This document shows positions 6,448 through 13,987 of a DNA stretch of 17,609 bases, in pieces (the stretch's first letter is position 1; the number at the start of each line of letters is the position of its first letter). The DNA comes from CAYMST01 sp964393115 (GTDB lineage: Bacteria > Bacteroidota > Bacteroidia > Cytophagales > Cyclobacteriaceae). Location: assembly GCA_964393115.1 (NCBI GenBank), contig CAYMST010000083.1, forward strand, positions 1-17,609. Direction: 5' to 3'. The notes under the pieces were generated by a model that was given only the letters and a program-made list of their open reading frames with translations, was not told the DNA's origin and did not search any database. The position numbers and the translations under genes were made by a program.

Positions 6448-7428
6448 ATGAGAGTAATACAGTTTAGAGAAGCACTAAGAGAGGCGATGGTCGAAGAGAT
6501 GAGAAAAGATGAAAGCATCTTTCTCATGGGGGAAGAGGTAGCTGAATACAACGGTGCCTACAAGGTCAGTCAAGGTATGTTGGATGAGTTTGGCCCTAAA
6601 CGAGTAATCGATACCCCAATAGCTGAATTGGGTTTTGGAGGACTTGGAATTGGCGCTGCGATGAATGGTTTAAGGCCGATCATTGAGTTTATGACGTTTA
6701 ACTTTTCATTAGTTGCGATTGATCAGTTGATTAATAATGCTGCTAAGGTGAAGTCAATGAGTGGAGGACAGTTCAACGTTCCTATGGTGTTTAGAGGCCC
6801 GACTGGTAATGCAGGTCAGCTAGGTGCTCAGCACTCTCAAAATTTTGAAAATTGGTATGCGAATACCCCAGGGCTTAAAGTAGTCATTCCTTCGAATCCA
6901 AATGATGCAAAAGGATTATTGAAGTCTTCGATCCGTGATAATGACCCTGTAATATTTATGGAGTCTGAGCTTATGTACGGTGATAAAGGCGAGGTACAAG
7001 AGGGTGAATTTACTATTCCGATTGGAAAGGCAAAGATTGTCCAAGAAGGAAACGATGTTACTTTAGTGTCCTTTGGTAAAGTGATGAAAGAAACGTTGGC
7101 TGCGGCAGAATTATTAAAGAAAGAAGGTAAGTCAGCTGAGGTTATTGATTTAATGACTGTCCGACCAATCGACTATAAAACTATTGTAGAGTCTGTAAAG
7201 AAGACAAACAGATTGGTGATTGTAGAGGAGGCTTGGCCGTTGGCATCTATTTCAACGGATATCAGTCATCATGTCCAACGATTTGCTTTTGATTATCTGG
7301 ATGCACCGGTGCATAGAGTAAATAGTGCAGATTTACCATTGTCATATGCGCCTACTTTGATTAAAGAGGTTTTACCAAGCACAGAAAGGGCTTTGGAAGC
7401 GCTAAAAAGTGTACTATATATGAATTAG
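6448..7428 (+). CDS. pdhB: Pyruvate dehydrogenase E1 component, beta subunit
   Basis: 326 residues, the usual length for the E1 beta chain of the alpha2beta2 type. Visible signatures are FREALREAM at the start, GEEVAEYNGAYKVS with the conserved Glu that activates thiamine diphosphate (about residue 29), RVIDTPIAELGFGGLGIGAAMNG, EFMTFNF, GPTGNAGQLGAQHSQ and, in the C-terminal domain, DLMTVRPIDYKTIVESVKKTNRLVIVEEAW. With E1 alpha and lipoyl E2 it decarboxylates pyruvate and passes the acetyl group to lipoate, feeding acetyl-CoA to the TCA cycle. No E1 alpha, E2 or E3 gene is adjacent, so the complex genes are dispersed in this genome. Terminators on both sides make it a single-gene unit. No Shine-Dalgarno sequence is seen before the ATG. 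The branched-chain 2-oxoacid E1 beta is the main alternative. Confidence 0.92.
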   Translation: MRVIQFREALREAMVEEMRKDESIFLMGEEVAEYNGAYKVSQGMLDEFGPKRVIDTPIAELGFGGLGIGAAMNGLRPIIEFMTFNFSLVAIDQLINNAAKVKSMSGGQFNVPMVFRGPTGNAGQLGAQHSQNFENWYANTPGLKVVIPSNPNDAKGLLKSSIRDNDPVIFMESELMYGDKGEVQEGEFTIPIGKAKIVQEGNDVTLVSFGKVMKETLAAAELLKKEGKSAEVIDLMTVRPIDYKTIVESVKKTNRLVIVEEAWPLASISTDISHHVQRFAFDYLDAPVHRVNSADLPLSYAPTLIKEVLPSTERALEALKSVLYMN

Positions 7429-7455
7429 GGTAGTTTCTAAGTCATATTACTTCAT

Positions 7456-7493
7456 AAAAAAAGGCGGTTTGATAAACAAATCGCCTTTTTTTT
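7456..7493. terminator. Intrinsic terminator, probably bidirectional
   Basis: GGCGGTTTG (7463-7471), a 5-base loop and CAAATCGCC (7477-7485) form a 9-bp stem with one G-U pair. An A-run precedes it and eight Ts follow it (7486-7493), so it can stop transcripts from both sides: pdhB on plus and the histone-like gene on minus, whose stop codon is at 7566. Confidence 0.9.
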
Positions 7494-7565
7494 GCCTAGA
7501 GCCTTGTGATAAATAATTTGAACATGCACTTTCTTATGAAGGAAAGAGCATTTCAGGCTATTTGA

Positions 7566-7742
7566 TTAACCTTCGTTCTTAATGTTTTGCACTTCAACTC
7601 TAATTTCTTGAGCAAGGTTTTTTAAATCTTGCATTCCCTTGCGAACCCTAGTACCAGCCGCTTGGTTTTTCTTGTCATAGAACTTTTCGAAATCTCCTTC
7701 TAAATCTAAAACCAAAGATTTAAGCTGTTCAAATCTATCCAT
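7566..7742 (-). CDS. Histone H1-like protein of the Hc1 family, 58 residues
   Basis: ATG at 7742 to TAA at 7566, 58 residues. The sequence runs MDRFEQLKSLV, then FEKFYDKKNQAAGTRVRKG, then MQDLKNLAQEIRVEVQNI. This closely follows the short Hc1-type histone H1 proteins that are near-universal in Bacteroidota, where the central AGTRVRKGMQDLK block is the conserved core. The protein is all-helical and charged, with lysine and arginine concentrated between residues 20 and 41. It is presumed to bind DNA or nucleoid components, though that role is poorly tested in this phylum. A weak GGA lies 9 bases before the start (AAAGGATAATAAT). It reads the same way as the oxoamine synthase gene 85 bp upstream and ends ahead of the bidirectional terminator, so it may be on the same transcript or have its own promoter. 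Confidence 0.85.
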   Translation of the reverse strand: MDRFEQLKSLVLDLEGDFEKFYDKKNQAAGTRVRKGMQDLKNLAQEIRVEVQNIKNEG

Positions 7743-7827
7743 ATTATTATCCTTTAACAGTTAGTGACTTTTATAAGGCTCAGCAATTTAATGAATAAGT
7801 TTAATAAAATATAGTTATAGTGCGATT

Positions 7828-9078
7828 TTAAGCTATTATCGCTCCTTCCACTCCTGCTTTTTTGTAATCACCTTGGTCAAGGCGGTTTTTAATAGTCTTA
7901 AACGCATCAATCGTACGTTCTACGTCTTTTAACTCATGTGAGGCAGTAGGAATGATACGAAGCATAATGATATCCTTAGGTACTACAGGATAGATGATAA
8001 CCGAGCAGAAGATGTCGTGATTAAATCGTAAGTCTTTAATCAGATTAGCTGCTTCATATACACCACCTGAGAGTATAACTGGAGTCACTGGAGAGTCGGT
8101 CGTCCCGATGTTAAATCCATTGTCCTTAAAACCATTTTGTACCGCGTTAACAATGGTCCAAAGTTTAGCCTTGTGCTCTGGTTGATCACGAAGCAGTTCT
8201 AAGCGCTTGAGATTACCAATTACGAGTGGCATTGGTAGTGACTTAGCAAATATCTGAGAGCGAACGTTGTATCTCAAGAACTTAATGATTTCGCTATTTC
8301 CAGCTACAAAAGCGCCAATACTGGCCATCGATTTAGCAAAAGTAGAGAAGTAAAGGTCAATAGCGTCTTGTACTCCTTGCTCTTCACCAGCACCAGCACC
8401 GGTTTTACCCATGGTACCAAAGCCGTGTGCATCATCTACTAATAAACGAAACTTATACTCCTCTTTAAATTGGGCGATTTCTTTTAGTTTACCCATGTTA
8501 CCGCTCATGCCAAAGACTCCTTCTGTTATAACCAATATGGCTCCTCCGGTTTCCTTGGTGATTTTTTGAGCGCGTTTTAGACTCTTCTCAAAGCCGTCCA
8601 TGTCATTATGCGGGAAAACAATTCTTTTCCCCATATGCATTCTTAATCCGTCTATGATACAAGCGTGAGATTCAGCATCATAGACTACGACATCCTTTCT
8701 ATCGATAACGGCATCAATAATTGACATGATACCTTGATAGCCGTAGTTTAGAAGCATAGCCTCTTCTTTCATGACGAAACTCGCGAGTTGCGATTCTAAC
8801 TCTTCATGGTGCTTGGTGTTTCCGGTAAGCATTCTTGCGCCCATGGGATAAGCAAGCCCCCATTCTTTGGCAGCGTCAGCATCAACTTTTCGGATTTCAG
8901 GGTGGTTGCCGAGCCCTAAGTAATTATTAATACTCCAGTTAAGTACCTTCTTGCCGTTGAACGTCATGTGTGGTCCGAGCTCCCCTTCCAACTTAGGGAA
9001 CATATAAAATCCTTCACCGACATCAGCATGTGTACCTAGAGGACCGCGATTTTGGAGTAATTTTTCAAATAAATCCAT
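7828..9078 (-). CDS. PLP-dependent alpha-oxoamine synthase (serine palmitoyltransferase / cysteate acyltransferase type)
   Basis: 416 residues, fold type I aminotransferase of the KBL/AONS/SPT family. Key residues are His138 in ESHAC (stacks on PLP), DDAHGFG at 215-221 with Asp215 and His218, and the Schiff-base Lys249 in STFAKS. The N-terminus has GKKVLNWSINNYLGLGNHP, shared by acyl-CoA:amino-acid condensing enzymes, and RSQIFAKSLP (273-282) matches the conserved region after the lysine. Family members join an amino acid to an acyl thioester with loss of CO2. In Bacteroidota, paralogues make the bases of sphingolipids (serine) or sulfonolipids (cysteate), while others make biotin or degrade threonine. 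This sequence resembles a widely conserved Bacteroidota paralogue rather than classical BioF. Substrate cannot be fixed from sequence alone. The gene has its own good promoter and a palindrome in its leader. Confidence 0.85.
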   Translation of the reverse strand: MDLFEKLLQNRGPLGTHADVGEGFYMFPKLEGELGPHMTFNGKKVLNWSINNYLGLGNHPEIRKVDADAAKEWGLAYPMGARMLTGNTKHHEELESQLASFVMKEEAMLLNYGYQGIMSIIDAVIDRKDVVVYDAESHACIIDGLRMHMGKRIVFPHNDMDGFEKSLKRAQKITKETGGAILVITEGVFGMSGNMGKLKEIAQFKEEYKFRLLVDDAHGFGTMGKTGAGAGEEQGVQDAIDLYFSTFAKSMASIGAFVAGNSEIIKFLRYNVRSQIFAKSLPMPLVIGNLKRLELLRDQPEHKAKLWTIVNAVQNGFKDNGFNIGTTDSPVTPVILSGGVYEAANLIKDLRFNHDIFCSVIIYPVVPKDIIMLRIIPTASHELKDVERTIDAFKTIKNRLDQGDYKKAGVEGAIIA

Positions 9079-9105
9079 TCAGAAATTTTTAACACTTAGA
9101 GGACT

Positions 9106-9122
9106 TTGTTGAATGTCAACAA
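9106..9122. promoter_or_regulatory. Perfect inverted repeat in the leader of the oxoamine synthase gene, putative operator
   Basis: TTGTTGA (9106-9112), centre ATG, TCAACAA (9116-9122): a perfect 7-bp inverted repeat with a 3-base centre. It lies about ten bases downstream of the -7 element at 9132-9139, where a bound repressor would block initiation. Its core TTGAATGTCAA also occurs in the palindrome before the MarR-type gene (1108-1118). A small RNA hairpin in the leader is the alternative reading. Confidence 0.45.
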
Positions 9123-9131
9123 AAAACTTCG

Positions 9132-9163
9132 CAAAATTAATATGTATAGAAATTGTAGACAAA
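9132..9163 (-). promoter_or_regulatory. Bacteroidota-type promoter of the oxoamine synthase gene
   Basis: On the minus strand TTTG (9163-9160), 20 bases, then TAATTTTG (9139-9132). Both elements match the Bacteroidota consensus TTTG / TAnnTTTG exactly and the spacing is close to the norm. Transcription would begin near 9125, leaving a leader of about 45 bases before the ATG at 9078. Confidence 0.6.
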
Positions 9164-9265
9164 TGAAAGCTCAAGTGTAAGATGTCTTTTGTGAATAGGA
9201 TATTATTTAGATTGTTTTTTGAAAATTATGAATATTCAACTAATTTCAAAAGTTAGTTAGTCTAA

Positions 9266-9895
9266 ATGAAGACTGCCAAAATGAATAATGTAGTGGATAA
9301 CGAAGGAAAGCTGGATTTGGTGTTGGCCTCTTCTTCACCTCGGAGAAAAGAATTATTGACAAGGATGGGGTTTCAGTTTGAGGTGTATAAAGTTGAATTT
9401 GACGAGACCGTAGAGCCGCATTGGAAAACTGTTGATGTGGCACGGAAATTATCGGAGGGGAAAAACTATGCTTGTCGAAAAAAACTTTTGCTTCCGATTA
9501 TTATTACGGCTGACACGGTAGTGATGAAAGATGGTAATATTCTGGGAAAACCACGAGATAAGGAAGAGGCATTACAAATGTTAAGTAATTTATCCGACTG
9601 TACACACGAAGTAATTACTGGTGTAACTATTAGCAGTGAAGTTAAAATGGTATCATTTTCGGATACCACTGAAGTTAAATTTGCGAAGCTGGAACAAGAG
9701 GAATTGGAATATTACGTTGACCAGTTTTCACCTATGGATAAGGCCGGGTCTTACGGTATACAAGAATGGATTGGTATAGTAGGAGTGGAGTACTTGAAAG
9801 GGTCGTTCTATAATGTTATGGGGCTTCCGACTCACCGGATTTACAGAGTACTAACTCAGGACTTTAATCTATCGGCGGTTTTTGCGCATAAATAA
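9266..9895 (+). CDS. maf: Maf-like nucleoside triphosphate pyrophosphatase (dTTP/UTP type)
   Basis: 209 residues. LVLASSSPRRKELL (18-31) is the Maf substrate-binding signature; TADTVV with the catalytic Asp83 and GKPRDKEEA (94-102) follow, then DKAGSYGIQEW in the C-terminal half, which marks the YhdE-type group acting on dTTP and UTP. Maf enzymes hydrolyse nucleoside triphosphates, including modified ones, to monophosphate and pyrophosphate, cleaning the nucleotide pool; some have been linked to septum formation. The ATG at 9266 gives an 18-residue leader before the motif; an ATG at 9281 would shorten it and is also possible. The gene stands alone, divergent from the oxoamine synthase and about 216 bp before the redox operon. 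Confidence 0.92.
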   Translation: MKTAKMNNVVDNEGKLDLVLASSSPRRKELLTRMGFQFEVYKVEFDETVEPHWKTVDVARKLSEGKNYACRKKLLLPIIITADTVVMKDGNILGKPRDKEEALQMLSNLSDCTHEVITGVTISSEVKMVSFSDTTEVKFAKLEQEELEYYVDQFSPMDKAGSYGIQEWIGIVGVEYLKGSFYNVMGLPTHRIYRVLTQDFNLSAVFAHK

Positions 9896-9903
9896 TACTT
9901 AGC

Positions 9904-9933
9904 GCAATCGTCCGAATGAGAATGAGCGATTGC
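9904..9933. repeat. Inverted repeat after the Maf gene
   Basis: GCAATCG (9904-9910) and CGATTGC (9927-9933) form a perfect 7-bp inverted repeat with a 16-base loop, starting eight bases after the Maf stop codon. No T-tract follows, so it is at best a weak terminator or mRNA 3' stabilising hairpin. A second short palindrome, TGGTG-GT-CACCA, lies at 9953-9964. The rest of the 216-bp gap before the redox operon (to 10111) shows no ORF and no clear TAnnTTTG promoter. Confidence 0.35.
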
Positions 9934-10111
9934 CATCTTAAGGTTATCAGATTGGTGGTCACCAGGTACTCTAATGTCGCGTGTCTTTCATACTAAGGAG
10001 TTAATCGCTAGAATATTTATAAATAGACCTTTTAAGTGCGTTGAAAGGAAAACCCTCTTTAGATTTAACCGGTTTTAGTTTTATTTTAGATACGGAACTT
10101 TATTCAATTTC

Positions 10112-11446
10112 ATGGCTCACATTGTAATCTTAGGAAATGGAATTGCAGGTATTACTACTGCGCGCCATGTTCGTAAGCAATCAAACGATTCTATTACAGT
10201 TGTTTCGGGGGAAACAGAATACTTTTATTCCAGAACGGCGTTGATGTATATTTTCATGGGGCATATGACCTTTGATCATACTAAGCCATATGAAGATTGG
10301 TTTTGGAAAAAGAATAAAATTGATCTCGTTCACAAATGGGTAGAGGATATTGATTTTGATCAAAAGAAACTCGTTTACGCGGACGGCACTCATTTGGATT
10401 ATGATAAACTAGTGCTGGCGGTGGGGTCTAAGCCAAATAAATTTGGGTGGCCAGGTCAAGATCTTCCCGGTGTCCAGGGACTCTACAGCTATCAAGATTT
10501 AGAGAAGCTGGAAGAAAACAGCAAAAAAGTACAAAGGGCAGTTATCGTAGGAGGTGGCTTGATTGGTATTGAACTGGCAGAAATGCTGTTAAGCCGTGGC
10601 ATCTCTGTCACCATGCTTGTGAGAGAAAAGGGATTCTGGAGCAGCGTACTGCCGCAGGAAGAAGCGCAGTTGATTACGAATCACATACGCGAGCATCATG
10701 TCGACTTGAAGTTGGAAACAGAGCTAAAAGAAATTGTTGCTGGGGAGGATGGAAGAGTCACTAAGGTGATCACTAATACAGGAGAGGAAATCGCTTGTCA
10801 GCTGGTTGGGCTGACGGCTGGAGTATCGCCTAACGTTGAGTTTTTACGAAGCACCGAACTAGAGATTAATAGGGGGATAAGGGTTTCAAGAGCGTTAGAG
10901 ACGAATATAAAAGATGTATATGCGCTTGGTGATTGTGCAGAGTTCACTGAACCTGTTTCTGGTCGTAGACCGCTAGAACAAGTCTGGTATACTGGTCGTA
11001 TGATGGGGGAAGCACTGGCTAAGACGTTGACGGGTACACGAACTGAGTATAGCCCCGGTCCTTGGTTTAATTCTGCTAAATTCTTTGATATTGAATATCA
11101 GACCTACGGCACTGTTTTGTCCAAACTTCCAGAGAATCAGGTTGGGTTTTACTGGCAAGCAGAAAATCAAAATGTAGCGGTTCACGTGGTGTTTGAAAAA
11201 GCCTCAGAAAAGTTTGTTGGTATTAACGTATTTGGTGTCCGCATGCGGCACGAGCGCTTTGATAGGTGGCTTAGAGATGGGGTGAAGGTAGAATTTGTTT
11301 TAGAACATCTGAAAGATGCCAATTTTGATCCTGAGTTTTTTAAGCCGTACGAAGAAAGTATTTTAAAAGCCTATAACATGGCATTTAATAGAGACTTAAC
11401 ACCTAAGAAGAAGAGTTGGAAAAGAATTTTTAGCCTAAGTAATTAA
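10112..11446 (+). CDS. NAD(P)/FAD-dependent pyridine nucleotide-disulfide-type oxidoreductase
   Basis: 444 residues with two dinucleotide-binding folds: the FAD site at the N-terminus (GNGIAG, 8-13, then ARHVRK), the NAD(P) site GGGLIGIELAE (147-157), and the second FAD-contact motif YALGDCAE (270-277). The AVGSKP stretch near 103-108 is the usual link between the two. There is no CxxxxC redox disulfide, so it is not a classical disulfide reductase; it fits the ferredoxin/rubredoxin or nitrite-reductase-like NAD(P)H oxidoreductase group. The last 160 residues form a C-terminal domain ending in a basic tail (KKKSW). It is 9 bases ahead of the polyferredoxin gene, so the two are almost certainly one operon, and electron exchange between NAD(P)H, FAD and the membrane iron-sulfur protein is the natural inference. 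Confidence 0.9.
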   Translation: MAHIVILGNGIAGITTARHVRKQSNDSITVVSGETEYFYSRTALMYIFMGHMTFDHTKPYEDWFWKKNKIDLVHKWVEDIDFDQKKLVYADGTHLDYDKLVLAVGSKPNKFGWPGQDLPGVQGLYSYQDLEKLEENSKKVQRAVIVGGGLIGIELAEMLLSRGISVTMLVREKGFWSSVLPQEEAQLITNHIREHHVDLKLETELKEIVAGEDGRVTKVITNTGEEIACQLVGLTAGVSPNVEFLRSTELEINRGIRVSRALETNIKDVYALGDCAEFTEPVSGRRPLEQVWYTGRMMGEALAKTLTGTRTEYSPGPWFNSAKFFDIEYQTYGTVLSKLPENQVGFYWQAENQNVAVHVVFEKASEKFVGINVFGVRMRHERFDRWLRDGVKVEFVLEHLKDANFDPEFFKPYEESILKAYNMAFNRDLTPKKKSWKRIFSLSN

Positions 11447-11455
11447 AAGATCAAA

Positions 11456-12811
11456 ATGAATACGGATAGTTTGTCTTTAGCGGAAGCGAAACAAGTCAAT
11501 TGGATGCAAAAAACAGGACTGATCTTAGGACTGTCAGGTGTTTTCGTCTTCTTAATTTCTTGGGCAGGAGTTGAGCTACCAGCGGCGCCCTCTTTATTTT
11601 TTATGATAACCACGGTACTCGTAGGTACAGTCCTGTATACGTTTGGAACATACAGCAAATCTCCTGCAGGGATTAAGAATAATGGTGTTTGGACTGGTTC
11701 GCTGACTTCCCGAGGGGTGCTTGGGTACACCTTAGGTATCGTATTGACGGGGTTCTATTGTTTACTTTACTGGTATCCGATGTATTTAGGGCAAGGTCAA
11801 GATGGTGCCGCCAATACCGGGTTGGTTGCTTTGTTTGATCCATTATCTATGTTTTTCAAAGGTCAAGCTGCTTCGCAGTGGTTTGTTTACGGTACGATCT
11901 ATACGTTGGCTATCGTTAGCCTTGGCATCAAGTTCATCTATAAGTACCGACATAACCGATATCAAATCATCCGTACTGTAGTAGTGATGATTTCTCAGTT
12001 GTTTTTGGCTTATCTCATACCAGAAATTTTGGAAGGACTTCATGCAGACCAACCTTATTTTAATAAGGATATCAAAAATATATGGCCTTTAAATTACTAC
12101 TTCTTTCATGACTGGCATTTAAACAATATGACTTCCTCAGGCCCTCTGGGTATGTTCTATTTGGTCATGGGGTTAGGGATGTTTTTGGTAGGGACCCCGG
12201 TGTTGACTTATTTTTTAGGTAAGCGTTGGTACTGCTCGTGGGTTTGTGGCTGCGGAGGTCTTGCGGAGACTGCGGGTGATTCATTTAGGCATTTGTCGTC
12301 TAAAAAATTAAGTGCTTGGAAGGTTGAGCGTTGGATGATTCATACCGTGATGGTATTGGTTTTTGTGATGACTGTAGCGGTGCTCTATGGATATTTCACT
12401 GGTGAAGGCAAGTTTTTGGGGCTTGATATCTATTATACTTTTAATAGGCCCTATGGTTTTTTGATAGGGGCTATGTTCTCTGGTGTAATCGGTGTTGGTT
12501 TTTACCCGCTACTTGGTAATCGTGTTTGGTGTCGGTTTGGATGCCCACTTGCTGGATATATGGGGTTGGTACAGCGGTTCAAGTCGCGATTTAGGATAAC
12601 CACAAATGGTGGTCAGTGTATTTCGTGTGGGAATTGCTCCACGTATTGCGAACAAGGTATAGATGTTCGTTGGTACGCTCAAAGAGGAGAGAATATCGTA
12701 AGAGCTTCTTGTGTGGGATGTGGAATATGCTCGGCTGTTTGTCCGAGAGGTGTCTTAAAACTAGAAAACGGCCCTGAAGAAAAAAGAACAGAAGGGAGTT
12801 TAATTGGTTAA
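11456..12811 (+). CDS. Membrane polyferredoxin, NapH/RdxA-like 4Fe-4S protein with 8 predicted TM helices
   Basis: 451 residues. Hydrophobic segments near 20-40, 46-66, 88-110, 142-162, 171-192, 231-254, 293-313 and 334-353 suggest eight membrane helices. Cys260, Cys264 and Cys266 (CSWVCGCGG) and Cys359 and Cys363 (CRFGCP) follow membrane helices, as the CxxxC pairs do in NapH, RdxA and NosR-type proteins. The C-terminal end carries two [4Fe-4S] motifs: CISCGNCSTYC (388-398) and CVGCGICSAVCP (419-430). The CGCGGLAETAGD variant differs from the plain CxxxCP of NapH. Such proteins move electrons between the quinone pool or membrane partners and soluble or periplasmic enzymes. The FAD oxidoreductase 9 bp upstream is the obvious partner; no nitrate reductase or cytochrome oxidase assembly gene is here. 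Confidence 0.9.
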   Translation: MNTDSLSLAEAKQVNWMQKTGLILGLSGVFVFLISWAGVELPAAPSLFFMITTVLVGTVLYTFGTYSKSPAGIKNNGVWTGSLTSRGVLGYTLGIVLTGFYCLLYWYPMYLGQGQDGAANTGLVALFDPLSMFFKGQAASQWFVYGTIYTLAIVSLGIKFIYKYRHNRYQIIRTVVVMISQLFLAYLIPEILEGLHADQPYFNKDIKNIWPLNYYFFHDWHLNNMTSSGPLGMFYLVMGLGMFLVGTPVLTYFLGKRWYCSWVCGCGGLAETAGDSFRHLSSKKLSAWKVERWMIHTVMVLVFVMTVAVLYGYFTGEGKFLGLDIYYTFNRPYGFLIGAMFSGVIGVGFYPLLGNRVWCRFGCPLAGYMGLVQRFKSRFRITTNGGQCISCGNCSTYCEQGIDVRWYAQRGENIVRASCVGCGICSAVCPRGVLKLENGPEEKRTEGSLIG

Positions 12812-12850
12812 AGAATATAACATTCCAATTCTTTAGGTGTTATCGTAACC

Positions 12851-13660
12851 ATGAAAACACCTAAAGGACTCGCGAAAAGGCTCCATAAAAGATACACCGG
12901 TTGGGCAATGGTGACCGGAGCAAGCTCAGGGATAGGTAAGGAACTAGCCCTGCGATTGGCAGATTGTGGATATAACCTCATAGTAACGGGTAGACATAAG
13001 GATCGATTAGATGACCTTGCCGCACAGCTTCAGCGTGAGAACGGTGTCTGTGCGTTGGTGAAAGATGGAGATCTAGGTCAGAAAAGGGAAGTAGAAGACC
13101 TAATTGCCTTTTCAGAGGATTACCCAATTGGCATAGCCGTTATGAATGCTGGTTTTGGCTCTTCTGGTTCGTTTACTGAGGCGGACCTGTCAACAGAGAT
13201 TAGTATGCTAAACCTTAATTGTCAGGCGTTGATGATGCTTACGCATCACTTTTCCAATAAGTTCGTTTCTAACGGTGGTGGGGGTATAGTACTTATTAGT
13301 TCGATGTTAGGTTTTCAAGGAGTGCCTTTCTCAGCTCACTACGCGGCAACTAAGTCCTATGTACTATCCCTTGGTGAAGCGTTGACCGTAGAGCTAAAGC
13401 CGAAAGGTGTCGACGTGCTTACGGTAACACCAGGTCCAGTAAGAACAGGCTTTTTCGCAAGGGCTGGTATGCTAGTCGATATAGCTATGCCAGTATCTAA
13501 GATAGGGGTGAGTATACTTAAGTCGTTAGGTCGTCAGGAAAGAATACTGCCTGGTATGCTAGCGAAGATATTAGTCTACTCTTTGAGAATGTTACCCCGA
13601 TGGATCAAAGTACGGATCATGGGGTCGGTCATGCGCAGAATGAGTAAATCAGAAAGGTAG
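12851..13660 (+). CDS. Short-chain dehydrogenase/reductase (SDR, classical)
   Basis: 269 residues. The cofactor motif TGASSGIG (22-29), the structural NAG at 99-101, and the catalytic Ser151, Tyr164 and Lys168 (YAATK) are all present. VTGRHKDRLDDLA after beta-strand 2 has Arg where NADPH users usually carry a basic residue, so NADPH is favoured. TPGPVRTGF (about 197-205) is the usual segment after the active site. The last 60 residues are hydrophobic and basic (VYSLRMLPRWIKVRIMGSVMRRM), suggesting membrane association as in lipid-acting SDRs. It begins 39 bp behind the polyferredoxin gene and no terminator intervenes, so it is likely the third gene of the operon. Substrate unknown. Confidence 0.9.
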   Translation: MKTPKGLAKRLHKRYTGWAMVTGASSGIGKELALRLADCGYNLIVTGRHKDRLDDLAAQLQRENGVCALVKDGDLGQKREVEDLIAFSEDYPIGIAVMNAGFGSSGSFTEADLSTEISMLNLNCQALMMLTHHFSNKFVSNGGGGIVLISSMLGFQGVPFSAHYAATKSYVLSLGEALTVELKPKGVDVLTVTPGPVRTGFFARAGMLVDIAMPVSKIGVSILKSLGRQERILPGMLAKILVYSLRMLPRWIKVRIMGSVMRRMSKSER

Positions 13661-13674
13661 AAGAAATATTATCC

Positions 13675-13938
13675 CTAGAACAAAAAGAAGTTAGCCACTT
13701 TTATCAATCCGTTGGTACCAACAAATCGAGCGGTGTAATTGCCTGGTTCCAAATGGTATATGCCCAGATCTTGCTCAAAGGACTCACCGAAATGGGTGAG
13801 GTGTAGGTTGCCCCGTAAGTCGTAAATGTATAAGGTGCCACTTCTCATCATGGTGTTGTTAAAAGATAATGATTTCACTTGGTTGTTAAACTGTAACCAA
13901 CTTTTCATAAGCTTGCATTTGATCTTCATAAGTCTCAT
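13675..13938 (-). CDS. Orphan protein resembling a type 9 secretion C-terminal sorting domain
   Basis: 87 residues from the ATG at 13938; ATGs four and eleven codons in are also possible starts. The pattern GTLYIYDLRGNL, then IYHLEPGNYTARFV, then KVANFFLF at the end matches the beta-sandwich of T9SS type A C-terminal domains (v-y-DlxGk ... L-xxGxYxxx ... k-xx). Yet the protein has no signal peptide and no cargo domain in front, and the usual PNP motif at the domain start is missing. It could be the remnant of a larger secreted protein or a small protein of its own. It follows the SMP-30 gene by 49 bp on the same strand, and its end faces the SDR gene 14 bp away. I rate it as a real but unassigned ORF. 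Confidence 0.5.
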   Translation of the reverse strand: MRLMKIKCKLMKSWLQFNNQVKSLSFNNTMMRSGTLYIYDLRGNLHLTHFGESFEQDLGIYHLEPGNYTARFVGTNGLIKVANFFLF

Positions 13939-13987
13939 GCAATACTTACGTGGGCTGGTTCGTTACATCGACTTAGCTTAGTCCATT

